Shown here piece after piece: positions 27,301 to 34,893 of a stretch of 64,000 nucleotides of DNA; position 1 is the first letter of the stretch; each line of letters opens with the position of its first letter. The position numbers and the translations under genes are program-made. The notes beneath the pieces were generated by a model. The model had not been told where the DNA came from and made no database searches. It saw nothing but the letters and a program-made list of their open reading frames with translations. The stretch lies in assembly GCA_016721765.1 (NCBI GenBank), contig JADKHO010000004.1, forward strand, positions 806,001-870,000, given 5' to 3'. This DNA comes from Bacteroidota bacterium. GTDB taxonomy: Bacteria > Bacteroidota > Bacteroidia > UBA4408.

Positions 27301-29492
27301 GTGAAAAAATTGGTGGAATAATTGTGCAAGTATTGAGAAATACCTTGTCCTACTTGCGCTATAAATCCAATTGCCCCACCATTGGGATATAGCACATAAT
27401 TTTCATTTATTCGGCTTTCACCAAATCCTACCGGATTATGAATATTTCCCGAAAAGCAAGAGTTGGCAACCACGAGCGGATAGCGGCCTGTATTATTATA
27501 TCCCGAAGGCTCATCAATACTCTGATCGAAACTAGTTCCGGAGGCATGACCAAAAAAGGTCATTAAAGAAGCACCCGTTTCTATTAATTGTTTCACCGAA
27601 TCTGATAATGTAATTTGAATTGGTGCTGAGGTAGTTTTCAGAAATGTATGAATGCTTCCTCCAAAAGCTGTGTCTTCTAAAATCGCTTTATAGGTATCAA
27701 GGTTATTCGAAAATTGCAATTGTTCATTGCTGCTGTTACCACCACCAAAATGCAATACATTTTTCATCCATACTGCGCGCGTGGCACTTTCGTATTGTTG
27801 TACTTTATTAAGATAATTGGCAACGTCTTGATTTGTCGCAGCTGCAAGCCTTCCGGTAGGAATTGCAGGAGCAAAAAGCAAGGAATCATTTATATGATTT
27901 GTAATTAAATTATCGGATGGTGGATACCCAAATGAAGGCACCAAACATTGATCAATTATGGTAGAAGAATATCTAAAATTCAAATCCTGTGGCCCAAACT
28001 CATTGGCCGTAATTCCTTTTCCTAACAAGAATAGATAGGACGCCTTTTTTCCCCAGTTTTTTAATGCATCTTCAGCAAACTTGCGCAAGGCAATTGGATT
28101 GCGCTTTACGCCATAGCCATACTGATCATACAATTCATCGCTCAAGGCAAGTACTACATTGTGCGAACCTCCTGCAAAAGAAGAACGATAAGCTTTGTAA
28201 TTAATAGCTTCGGGCAACAAACTTTTGTGTGATACCAGCAAGTAATCTGCTTGCTCCGACAATTGATTGGCATAATCGGTGAAGCGAGAAGCCGGATTTG
28301 TGCTCACCGGCATAACTCTTGGGACATAATTAATTCGGCTTTCGGATGTCAAATAGCCTTCGAAATCATTGTTTAAGTTCGGAAACAAAATTTGATAGCC
28401 TCCCGGAACAGCCTTAGCTTGAATGCGCCGCCCATCTTTTAAATCATATAAAAAAACGGTTGAGGATGCTGAAAAATTACTGATATCAAAACGCGCTTTC
28501 AATTGGTGTGTTATGCCAAAAATGCGAATGTAAACCGAATCTGAATTCTCTAAATCAAAGGTATGAGGATACATCAATCGGGCATAAGCAGTAGCAAGCG
28601 ATTGCGGATTATTAACACCCGGAATAGCAATACTTTTAATAGTGATACTCGATGTACCACTCGCCAATAAGGCGGGTGCAATTGGGAAATTGTGTTGAAA
28701 CGAGGCATAGCCAATAGACATGGTATCACTCAGCACAGTTGAATTTAGTTCAATCCGAATTTGATTGTTTTCATGAAATTGAAAATCATTGGTAAAGGCT
28801 ACCACATTCATTTTTAAACTGGCATCTTGCCCAGCAGGATAAAGATTTGCAGTAGAAAAACTAATATTTTTATCGTTGCCGGGAGTAAAATAATTGCACA
28901 TCCAACCTTCCCCTTTAGTGTATTCCGGATCAGTAATTAAAGTTACATCCGACTCCCCTTGATAATATTTTTCTTTAAAGTAAGTTAAGCGCTCCTGCAT
29001 GTAATACGGCTCCGGAATAAAAGTGGTAATTCCGCTAGTATCCGCTCCTACAAGTTGCATACGTGGATTATTAAATACCGAATTCCAGGTTAAAAAGTAA
29101 TAGGCAGTATCGGTATACAAACTGAAGTATGGGTTGGTGCAATTCCCGGGAGAATCATAAACTAAACTATCTAACCAGCCATCGTTGCGCTCTGCGTAAA
29201 ATTCTATATAATCGTTGTTGTTAAAGATTCCATCGAGGTCGGTTTCATTTTTTACATAAATCGGAATTTCTTTACCGCGCCCAAAAAGCTGAAAGTTTTG
29301 TGGATGAACATTCGAAAAATTTATCCCCGAATTGTAAAGTGTAGTTGGCGTGATGCGATACACACCGGTTTTGGTAATCGGAAACTTATAGTAGGATTGC
29401 GTGTATTTTATCCAATTGTTGCTAGTGGCTTGCGCAGCACTTTTCAAACAAAATGGAATCAACAACACAATTAAGAGGTAAAGTTTCTTCAT
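24399..29492 (-). CDS. Type IX secretion sortase-like C25 peptidase, long PorU2-type
   Basis: 1697 residues, exported (signal peptide MKKLYLLIVLLIPFCLKSAAQA). The gingipain-type C25 peptidase domain spans roughly residues 400-790, with catalytic His649 (FFGHASG) and Cys679 (VVANSCFSG). After it come several Ig-like/beta domains and a C-terminal sorting/FlgD-like domain (YPNPFSTSTRF, WDGKDNFGDQLANGVYFYR). PorU proper cleaves and attaches T9SS cargo at the cell surface and is about 1100-1200 residues. This longer form is what databases call PorU2; its own C-terminal domain suggests it is itself a T9SS client. The neighbouring porV-like gene supports the pairing. Whether it is the main sortase of this cell cannot be seen here. 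Confidence 0.85.
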   Translation of the reverse strand: MKKLYLLIVLLIPFCLKSAAQATSNNWIKYTQSYYKFPITKTGVYRITPTTLYNSGINFSNVHPQNFQLFGRGKEIPIYVKNETDLDGIFNNNDYIEFYAERNDGWLDSLVYDSPGNCTNPYFSLYTDTAYYFLTWNSVFNNPRMQLVGADTSGITTFIPEPYYMQERLTYFKEKYYQGESDVTLITDPEYTKGEGWMCNYFTPGNDKNISFSTANLYPAGQDASLKMNVVAFTNDFQFHENNQIRIELNSTVLSDTMSIGYASFQHNFPIAPALLASGTSSITIKSIAIPGVNNPQSLATAYARLMYPHTFDLENSDSVYIRIFGITHQLKARFDISNFSASSTVFLYDLKDGRRIQAKAVPGGYQILFPNLNNDFEGYLTSESRINYVPRVMPVSTNPASRFTDYANQLSEQADYLLVSHKSLLPEAINYKAYRSSFAGGSHNVVLALSDELYDQYGYGVKRNPIALRKFAEDALKNWGKKASYLFLLGKGITANEFGPQDLNFRYSSTIIDQCLVPSFGYPPSDNLITNHINDSLLFAPAIPTGRLAAATNQDVANYLNKVQQYESATRAVWMKNVLHFGGGNSSNEQLQFSNNLDTYKAILEDTAFGGSIHTFLKTTSAPIQITLSDSVKQLIETGASLMTFFGHASGTSFDQSIDEPSGYNNTGRYPLVVANSCFSGNIHNPVGFGESRINENYVLYPNGGAIGFIAQVGQGISQYLHNYSTNFFTTIGKTDYGKPISFAMKKSVLNIQSNFLYMKALCLEMTLHGDPALVLNAFAKPDYQIESPDIFFTSGIQGNNSITANLDSFFVNVRVNNIAKAIDDSSVIQLKRIFPGNIAPKVYTKVIPGVHYSDVYAFKLPVDRVNGIGLNKFDVIVDEGNVIDELDNSINNAAVNTLNIASGFISPVYPYPFAIVPDNRISLVASTFDPLAPSARYFIQIDTNEAFNSFQAFYRDTTIVSAGGVLKWKVPYILQDSTVYYWRVSRDSTGTHQPIFWKQSSFQYIKNKTGWAQAHFPQFKKDEFKFLNYDSLNRKFSLIPAQKNLFCQTYGVPTIPDLYATSYSIDGQLQESATCGGGFKIQVGIIDGTTLEAWATRFIDTTGGSTFTYNPRHNLGNGNDNNNCPNRYGPMKLFTFSAGDSLQMENLGKSLLDSIPVGNYILAYTWGYANPGWKNKARIFDYFDTLGFAALRTIYGTKPWIYFAKVGDPSSVHVVIGDTGHVQISLSQNMSNSRKSGEIISGLIGPSARWDSLHWQAQSIEQPTNDNIRFRVYGVNVNGQEIILKDSAAFRADMSIQNISAAQYPYLRLSEFTEDDISFTASQLKRWQVIYEEIPEAAVNPLLSYNFESSQVLEGDLVKFKVAIENISNINMDSLLVRFWLVDKNRVIHELKSQRYKKLLAHDTLVASIAFSTLGFDGINTLFMEANPIKTGSANYDQAEQFHFNNFALKEFTATKDKVNPLLDVTFDGVHILDGDLVSAKPAISVQLKDESNYLALDTSVLFKVFIRYPNQNADVLIPFDGASLRFIPAQLPDNRCKVEYSPNLSEDGVYQLIVQARDKSNNRSGDIDYRISFEVVNKSSITEVMNYPNPFSTSTRFVFTLTGSEIPQNFRIQIMTISGKVVREIFQDELGPIHIGRNITQYAWDGKDNFGDQLANGVYFYRTVTKLNSENIEKRETQADGYFKKGWGKMYLLK

Positions 29493-29536
29493 ATTTTTTA
29501 TTTCAATTTATTGAAATAGCTTGCGTGCGCAAAATA

Positions 29537-30607
29537 TTAATGCTTGGGATTCAAATCCACTTTTATCGAAAACACATGCGACAACAAGCCAAAGTTTTGA
29601 CCCACGTTAGCCAATGCATAATCTATTGAAAGTGATTTAAACAACTTCACTCCCACTCCAATGTTAGGTTGTGTAACATAGCTTGCCAATGCATTTAAAT
29701 CCTGCACCTTTTGTATATTTCCAATACCTCCACGCAAAAAAATCAAATTGTCATATCCAACTTCTATCCCAATATGCGGGTCAACACTTATTGGGTCGCC
29801 TTTAAAAATCACATTGCGTTTACCATCAAAGGTTGCATCCAAGTTAATTTCAGCAAGTCCGCTAAACTTTTTATAAGCTACAGTTCTTCCCACTCCTAAA
29901 ATTAATTTAGGCAAGGTAATTTCTAAGCCATTTTGAGGCAATTCGTTACCGGTTTGTTCAAAGATGTATTTTGTTTGATCATCCAAGTTATAGGTCCAGG
30001 AATTAAAGGTGGTAGATACATCCCGCACCATGGCACCCAACTTCCAATCTCCGCTGCGGTATTGCACACCGGCATCTAAACCAAAACCCCATGCACCTGC
30101 AAAATCACCAACTTTACGTCGTATAACCTTTGCATTCGCACCAATTTTTAAACCCTCAATTTTCAATTTTTTAGCATAGGATAGGATAAATGCATAATCC
30201 GCTGCCGAAAAGGTAGTAATGCGGTCATAATCAATTTGCCCATTGGCATCAATCAGTTCGGTAGTATTGGGAATATCATCCACACCAAATCGAACAATGC
30301 TCAACCCAATTGAACTGCTGCTGTCAATTTGCTTTGCCAATGCACCATAATCGTATTTGGCAATACCCGCAAAGTATTCGGAATGCATAAGGATCACTTC
30401 AAAATTATTTTTCAAACCTGCTAAACCTGCAGGATTCCAATAGCCTGAAGTGACATCGCTTACTGTTGCAACACTCGCATTACTCATTCCTAAAGCCCTT
30501 GCCCCTACTCCAATGGCTAAAAACTCATTGCTGTATTTACGCGTTTGCGCTTGGGCAGTTAAGCAAGTAATGGTCAAAAGGGTCAAAATCAATCTCCGTT
30601 GTATCAT
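29537..30607 (-). CDS. PorV/PorQ-family outer-membrane protein, PorV2-type
   Basis: FadL-like 14-strand barrel. 356 residues, signal peptide ending near residue 20 (LTAQAQ), and the family hallmark FLAIGVGARALGMSNAS followed by VTSGYWNPAGLAG near residues 29-65. In T9SS, PorV binds client C-terminal domains at the SprA pore and shuttles them to the PorU sortase. The gene lies directly before the long porU-like gene (44 nt), and the pair matches the PorU2-PorV2 arrangement. The C-terminus FSIKVDLNPKH is a typical barrel end. Confidence 0.85.
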   Translation of the reverse strand: MIQRRLILTLLTITCLTAQAQTRKYSNEFLAIGVGARALGMSNASVATVSDVTSGYWNPAGLAGLKNNFEVILMHSEYFAGIAKYDYGALAKQIDSSSSIGLSIVRFGVDDIPNTTELIDANGQIDYDRITTFSAADYAFILSYAKKLKIEGLKIGANAKVIRRKVGDFAGAWGFGLDAGVQYRSGDWKLGAMVRDVSTTFNSWTYNLDDQTKYIFEQTGNELPQNGLEITLPKLILGVGRTVAYKKFSGLAEINLDATFDGKRNVIFKGDPISVDPHIGIEVGYDNLIFLRGGIGNIQKVQDLNALASYVTQPNIGVGVKLFKSLSIDYALANVGQNFGLLSHVFSIKVDLNPKH

Positions 30608-30717
30608 TTCTCAGTATATGGTTGGTGAAATTACTTATTCAATTCAAATATTTCAAATACTAATCGATAACTGAATTTTTTAATTAAAATTGTACTAGGC
30701 AAATAATTAAATACTAC

Positions 30718-31833
30718 ATGCAATCCGCTCCCAAAACTTATTTTCCCAACCTGGATGCGACACGTTTTTTTGCCTTTATTCCCGTTTTTTTTACCCATGT
30801 TTTTTTCTCACAAAACCCCGCTGTACTTAACTCCCAAACCTATCATTTTGTTGAAACTCACTTAAAAGTTGGAATTTTGGGCTTGGACTATTTTTTTGTT
30901 TTGTCGAGCTTCCTTATCACATGGATAATTTTGGAAGAATATCAAAATGCTGCTGCTTTTAATTTCAAAAACTTCGTTATGCGCCGTAGTTTGCGTATTT
31001 GGCCTTTGTATTTTTTAATTGTGGGAATTGGTTTTTTGGCTGCTCAATTCTTTACTACCGCTCAATTGCCGCCCCTGCCTTACTTTTTGTTTTTTATTTT
31101 GAATTTCTATATCGTGGAACAAGGCGATACTTTTTTGTTCTTTTTGGTGATTTTATGGTCGGTTTCGGTGGAAGAGCAATTTTATTTTTGCTGGGCGATA
31201 TTGCTCAAGTTCTTAAAAAAATACTTGCTTCCCTTTTGTTTTATTTTGATTGGGATTTCGCTGCTTTTTCGTTGGATGAATTTAACAGACCAAAAAAAAT
31301 TGTATTTCCACACAGCCAGTACACTTGCCAACTTCTCCATAGGTGCGCTGGTGGCCTACCTTTCCTTTAATAAAACAAAGGCTTTTCATTTTTTAAAAAC
31401 GTTGCCCAAGATTCAAATTTTTTCAATTTATTTCTTGATGTTTTTAAACATCATTTTTTACAAAAGCATTTATTGTACCCCACTCTTGCAAACCTTTGAA
31501 CGGCTTATCTTTTCATTGTTTTTTGGATTCATTATTTTTGAACAATCCTTTTGTACCGAGTCTATCTTTCGACTTGGTAAATGGAAATGGAGCAATTATC
31601 TCGGCAATGCTTCATTCGGCCTGTATTGCTATCATGGCGTTGTTATCACTATTTTTATTAAGCTCAGTGAGCACTATGGCTGGTCCTTTTCGGCATTACA
31701 AATTTTTATTCTTAACCCGCTACTGTTGTTAATCCTTACTATTGCTGTAACAATTGCCAGCTATGAGTTCTATGAACGAAATTTTTTAAAATTAAAAGAT
31801 AAGTTCAGGCCCAAACCTATACCTGTAAAATAA
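30718..31833 (+). CDS. Acyltransferase family 3 (OafA/YrhL-like) membrane protein
   Basis: Integral membrane O-acyltransferase that modifies surface glycans or peptidoglycan. 371 residues with about ten membrane segments. The N-terminal motif LDATRFFAFIPVFFTH holds the conserved Arg and catalytic-type His. FVMRRSLRIWPLYFL is the usual R..R.YP-like stretch (here RIWP), and SVEEQFYFCW is the family's SxxxE motif. The acceptor is unknown. It starts 110 nt from the divergent porV-like gene and is followed 3 nt later by another membrane protein, probably cotranscribed. Confidence 0.87.
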   Translation: MQSAPKTYFPNLDATRFFAFIPVFFTHVFFSQNPAVLNSQTYHFVETHLKVGILGLDYFFVLSSFLITWIILEEYQNAAAFNFKNFVMRRSLRIWPLYFLIVGIGFLAAQFFTTAQLPPLPYFLFFILNFYIVEQGDTFLFFLVILWSVSVEEQFYFCWAILLKFLKKYLLPFCFILIGISLLFRWMNLTDQKKLYFHTASTLANFSIGALVAYLSFNKTKAFHFLKTLPKIQIFSIYFLMFLNIIFYKSIYCTPLLQTFERLIFSLFFGFIIFEQSFCTESIFRLGKWKWSNYLGNASFGLYCYHGVVITIFIKLSEHYGWSFSALQIFILNPLLLLILTIAVTIASYEFYERNFLKLKDKFRPKPIPVK

Positions 31834-31836
31834 CTT

Positions 31837-32922
31837 GTGAGCGCTGCCTTGATAACAAACGACAAACACTTTATGAATGTCATACTTTTAAAACTTGAAA
31901 GTAAAACCTCACTATTTTTTTGCTCCTTGTTGGTTGGATTACTTTTTTTGGGATTAGCAATGCTCTATGCACAACCACTATTCAATTCGATGTACCATGG
32001 CAGTGTCTTCGCAAGAATGTCGACCGCGCCGTTTGATTTTACACAAAACTATGCTTTACAAAACCGAATTCTTGGGCCATTGTTGGGCTATTTGCTTTTT
32101 TTAAGAGGGGATTTATTCTATTTACTTCCGTTGATGTTCACCTTTTTCTTCCTTTCTGCCATTTATTATTTTCAGCGTAAAAATGATTGCAGTCCGCTAG
32201 TTGCTTTACTCTACGTTGCCATCATTGCCTTTTCCTCCTTAGTGCTAATCCCATTGTTTTCGCCCGGATATACTGACCCAATTTCATTTTTCTTTATTTT
32301 TCTTGCCTTTCAATTTGCTCAAAAATCACCCCAAAAATCAGCTATTTTTTATGCGCTAGCATTGCTAAATCACGAAAACTGTGCTTTTCTATTTCCAGCG
32401 TTATTGCTGTATTCAATGAGTTTTAAAACCACTTATTTTTCAACATTGCTAACTTATTTTTGCGCTTTGCTTCCGCTGATGGCATTCCGGATGTGGGTAG
32501 CCAGCGAAATTGAGCCTGAATATTCCCTTGCTTTTTATTTTTCGGACGAAAACCTTGAAGCCTGTGCAAGCGTTTGGAATAAAATCCCTGCAGGCATCTT
32601 TTTTTGCTTTAAACTGAGTTGGATTTTTCCACTACTTGGGATGATGTATGCGTTTAAAAACAAAGAAAAATGGCTAGGGCTTTCCCTACTTTCACTGCTG
32701 CTGGTTCCCTTACTGCAATACCTCATTGCCTATGATATTACACGAATGATGTGCATTGCATTTCCTGCCGTGCTACTATCCTTACAAAAATTGCAAAAAG
32801 AATGGGGCAACAAAAAATTCATCCAATTTGCCGCAACGATACTGCTCCTAAATTTTCTAATTCCTAGCGCTATCATGGCAAGAGAAGGATTGTTTTTGCT
32901 AACGCCTTTTTGGATGAATTAA
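31837..32922 (+). CDS. Polytopic membrane protein of unknown function
   Basis: 361 residues (GTG start at 31837; an ATG at 31873 would shorten it by 12 and looks equally good). About nine to ten membrane helices rich in Phe/Leu. The first large loop holds TAPFDFTQNYALQNRILGPLLGYL, here only described, and a second loop SPGYTDPISFFF; this resembles GT-C-type glycosyltransferases without a clear catalytic Asp pair. It follows the acyltransferase gene by 3 nt, suggesting joint work on a surface glycan. The family is not recognised. Confidence 0.7.
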   Translation: MSAALITNDKHFMNVILLKLESKTSLFFCSLLVGLLFLGLAMLYAQPLFNSMYHGSVFARMSTAPFDFTQNYALQNRILGPLLGYLLFLRGDLFYLLPLMFTFFFLSAIYYFQRKNDCSPLVALLYVAIIAFSSLVLIPLFSPGYTDPISFFFIFLAFQFAQKSPQKSAIFYALALLNHENCAFLFPALLLYSMSFKTTYFSTLLTYFCALLPLMAFRMWVASEIEPEYSLAFYFSDENLEACASVWNKIPAGIFFCFKLSWIFPLLGMMYAFKNKEKWLGLSLLSLLLVPLLQYLIAYDITRMMCIAFPAVLLSLQKLQKEWGNKKFIQFAATILLLNFLIPSAIMAREGLFLLTPFWMN

Positions 32923-32935
32923 AAAAAACAGTACC

Positions 32936-33060
32936 CACGAAGCTAAGCTTCGTGCGGCTTTTAATCTGAAGAGCTTTGCTCGGGTTCGCTGTAATGCTGT
33001 TCAAATAGTCCACAAGGTATTAGAAAAAAGTACACATTACCCGCGAAGCTAAGCTTCGTG
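32936..33060. repeat. Two copies of a short extragenic palindrome
   Basis: CACGAAGCT-A-AGCTTCGTG at 32936-32954 is a perfect 9-bp inverted repeat with one central base. A second copy at 33042-33060 differs by one base in the left arm (CGCGAAGCT), which would keep a G:U pair in RNA. Both are followed by CGG. They lie 106 bp apart in the gap before pssA, on either side of a GCTCGGGTTCGC segment. This looks like a REP-type element pair; no transposase is near. Confidence 0.8.
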
Positions 33061-33175
33061 CGGTGCACTTTACATATGCTACTTCCAAATAAACCAAATG
33101 CTTAATTAAACCAATTAAGGAAAAAACAACCAATTATAAAGTTCTCAAAAAATACCTTTCTTTGCATCCTAAATC

Positions 33176-33922
33176 ATGAAAAAACACATTCCTAATTTTA
33201 TTACTTGCCTAAATTTGGTTTGCGGCTGCTTGGCCATTGTGAGCATATTTCATAAAGCACTCGATATGGCCGCTTATCTTATTGCTGCTGCTGCTGTTTT
33301 GGATTTTTTAGATGGTGCTGTTGCGCGTTTATTACATGTTAAATCCGAAATAGGCAAACAGCTCGACTCCCTTGCCGATATGGTTACTTTTGGCGTTGCG
33401 CCAGGTTTTATCATGTACCAACTCCTTACTACTTCCATTTTCGAAACCTATGGAATGCTTGCCAATTCTGACTTTAAATGGAACCTTGCTTACATTTCGC
33501 TATTCATTCCGGTTTTTTCGGCCATTCGATTGGCTAAATTTAATATCGATACGCGTCAAACCGAATCCTTTATTGGTGTACCAGTTCCTGCCAACACTAT
33601 ATTTATAGCCGCTTTCCCGCTCATTCTTATTTTTCAACCGGAATCGTTTTTAGCACCTGCATTGCATCGACTCACTTTTTTAATTCCTACAACCCTTATT
33701 TGTTCCTTACTAATGGTAGCCGAATTGCCTCTCTTTTCGCTAAAATTTAAAAACCTTGGCTGGAAAGGGAATGAAATTCGATTCATTTTTCTCCTACTAG
33801 CCTCAGTATTATTAGCAGTTTTTAAATTTACAGGAATAGCACTATTAATTATTTTGTATGTAGTTTTGTCCTTCCTTAACAACCTTATCAAAAGCAAAAA
33901 ATCAAATGAAATTCAGAGCTGA
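33176..33922 (+). CDS. pssA: CDP-diacylglycerol-serine O-phosphatidyltransferase
   Basis: Makes phosphatidylserine from CDP-diacylglycerol and serine in the inner membrane, the route to phosphatidylethanolamine. 248 residues with about seven membrane segments. The CDP-alcohol phosphotransferase motif DGx2ARx8Gx3Dx3D is exact: Asp46, Gly47, Ala50, Arg51, Gly60, Asp64 and Asp68. The N-terminal IPNFITCLNLVCGCLAI is typical of the Bacillus-type PssA. A box TTTCTTTG/TACCTTTC lies 11-15 nt before the ATG. The end overlaps purS by 17 nt. Confidence 0.94.
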   Translation: MKKHIPNFITCLNLVCGCLAIVSIFHKALDMAAYLIAAAAVLDFLDGAVARLLHVKSEIGKQLDSLADMVTFGVAPGFIMYQLLTTSIFETYGMLANSDFKWNLAYISLFIPVFSAIRLAKFNIDTRQTESFIGVPVPANTIFIAAFPLILIFQPESFLAPALHRLTFLIPTTLICSLLMVAELPLFSLKFKNLGWKGNEIRFIFLLLASVLLAVFKFTGIALLIILYVVLSFLNNLIKSKKSNEIQS

Positions 33923-34157
33923 AATTAATGTAATGCCTTTAAAAGCTTTATTAGATCCACAAGGGAAAGCGGTTACTGCAAGCATGAAAAACCTGCACCT
34001 TTCAGAAATTGAAAATGTTAGAATCGGAAAACACATTTCATTAGAAGTGGAAGCGGAATCAAAAGAAGTAGCGCATTCGAAAGTGGACGAAGCCTGTAAA
34101 AAACTGCTGGCAAATCAAATCATGGAACATTACGAGTTCGATTTAATTGCAGAGTAA
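33906..34157 (+). CDS. purS: Phosphoribosylformylglycinamidine synthase subunit PurS
   Basis: Small subunit of the three-part FGAM synthase (PurL-PurQ-PurS) of purine synthesis; it couples glutaminase PurQ to PurL. 83 residues, usual length. Conserved pattern: VMPLKALLDPQGKAV, then IENVRIGKHISLEVEAES and a C-terminal KLLANQIMEHYEF. It starts inside the end of pssA (17-nt overlap), so translation may be coupled. PurL and PurQ are not in the window, and the lipid-gene neighbour is unrelated. It ends 3 nt before the convergent lptB stop. Confidence 0.92.
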   Translation: MKFRAEINVMPLKALLDPQGKAVTASMKNLHLSEIENVRIGKHISLEVEAESKEVAHSKVDEACKKLLANQIMEHYEFDLIAE

Positions 34158-34160
34158 CTG

Positions 34161-34886
34161 CTATTTTCTTAATTCAAAATTCTGTCCGAGGTAAACTCTG
34201 CGCACTGTTTCATCGGCCGCCAACTCTTCGGCTGTGCCTGCTTTTAATATTTTTCCTTCAAAAAGCAAATAGGCTCTATCGGTAATATTTAAGGTTTCAT
34301 GCACATTATGGTCGGTTATTAATATTCCGATATTCTTTTCTTTTAGTTTGGACACGATGCTTTGAATATCTTCTACAGCAATTGGATCAACCCCTGCAAA
34401 AGGCTCATCCAACAAAATAAACGCCGGACTAACTGCCAGGCAGCGTGCAATTTCAGTTCTTCTGCGCTCACCTCCACTCAATAAATCGCCTCGGTTTTTT
34501 CGGATGTGTTGCAAACTAAATTCATCCAATAAGGTCTCTAGTTTTTCCTTTTGCTCTTCCTTACTCAACTTAGTCATTTCGAGAATGCAGGTAATGTTAT
34601 CTTCCACACTTAATTTACGAAACACACTTGCTTCCTGCGCCAAATAACCAATTCCCAATTGTGCGCGTCTGTACATGGGTTCATTGGTAATGTCACGATC
34701 ATCCAAATAAATTTTGCCTTCATTGGGTTTTATTAAGCCAACTGTCATGTAAAAGGTTGTTGTTTTACCGGCACCGTTCGGACCGAGCAAGCCCACAATT
34801 TCGCCTTGCTTCACATTTACCGAAACGGAATTTACTACCGTGCGGCTTTTGTATTTTTTAATTAAATTTTCGGTTCTTAAGATCAT
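34161..34886 (-). CDS. lptB: LPS export ABC transporter ATP-binding protein LptB
   Basis: ATPase of the LptB2FG complex that extracts lipopolysaccharide from the inner membrane. 241 residues from ATG 34886; the frame runs 32 codons further into the preceding gene but the conserved start is MILRTENL. Walker A GPNGAGKTT near residues 35-43 (Lys41), signature LSGGERRR, Walker B FILLDEPFAG and switch His in ITDHNVHE. YLAQEASVFRKLSV is a hallmark separating LptB from other ABC ATPases. It starts 7 nt after the DUF5686 gene, so both are one unit concerned with the outer membrane. Confidence 0.94.
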   Translation of the reverse strand: MILRTENLIKKYKSRTVVNSVSVNVKQGEIVGLLGPNGAGKTTTFYMTVGLIKPNEGKIYLDDRDITNEPMYRRAQLGIGYLAQEASVFRKLSVEDNITCILEMTKLSKEEQKEKLETLLDEFSLQHIRKNRGDLLSGGERRRTEIARCLAVSPAFILLDEPFAGVDPIAVEDIQSIVSKLKEKNIGILITDHNVHETLNITDRAYLLFEGKILKAGTAEELAADETVRRVYLGQNFELRK

Positions 34887-34893
34887 GTAGTGC

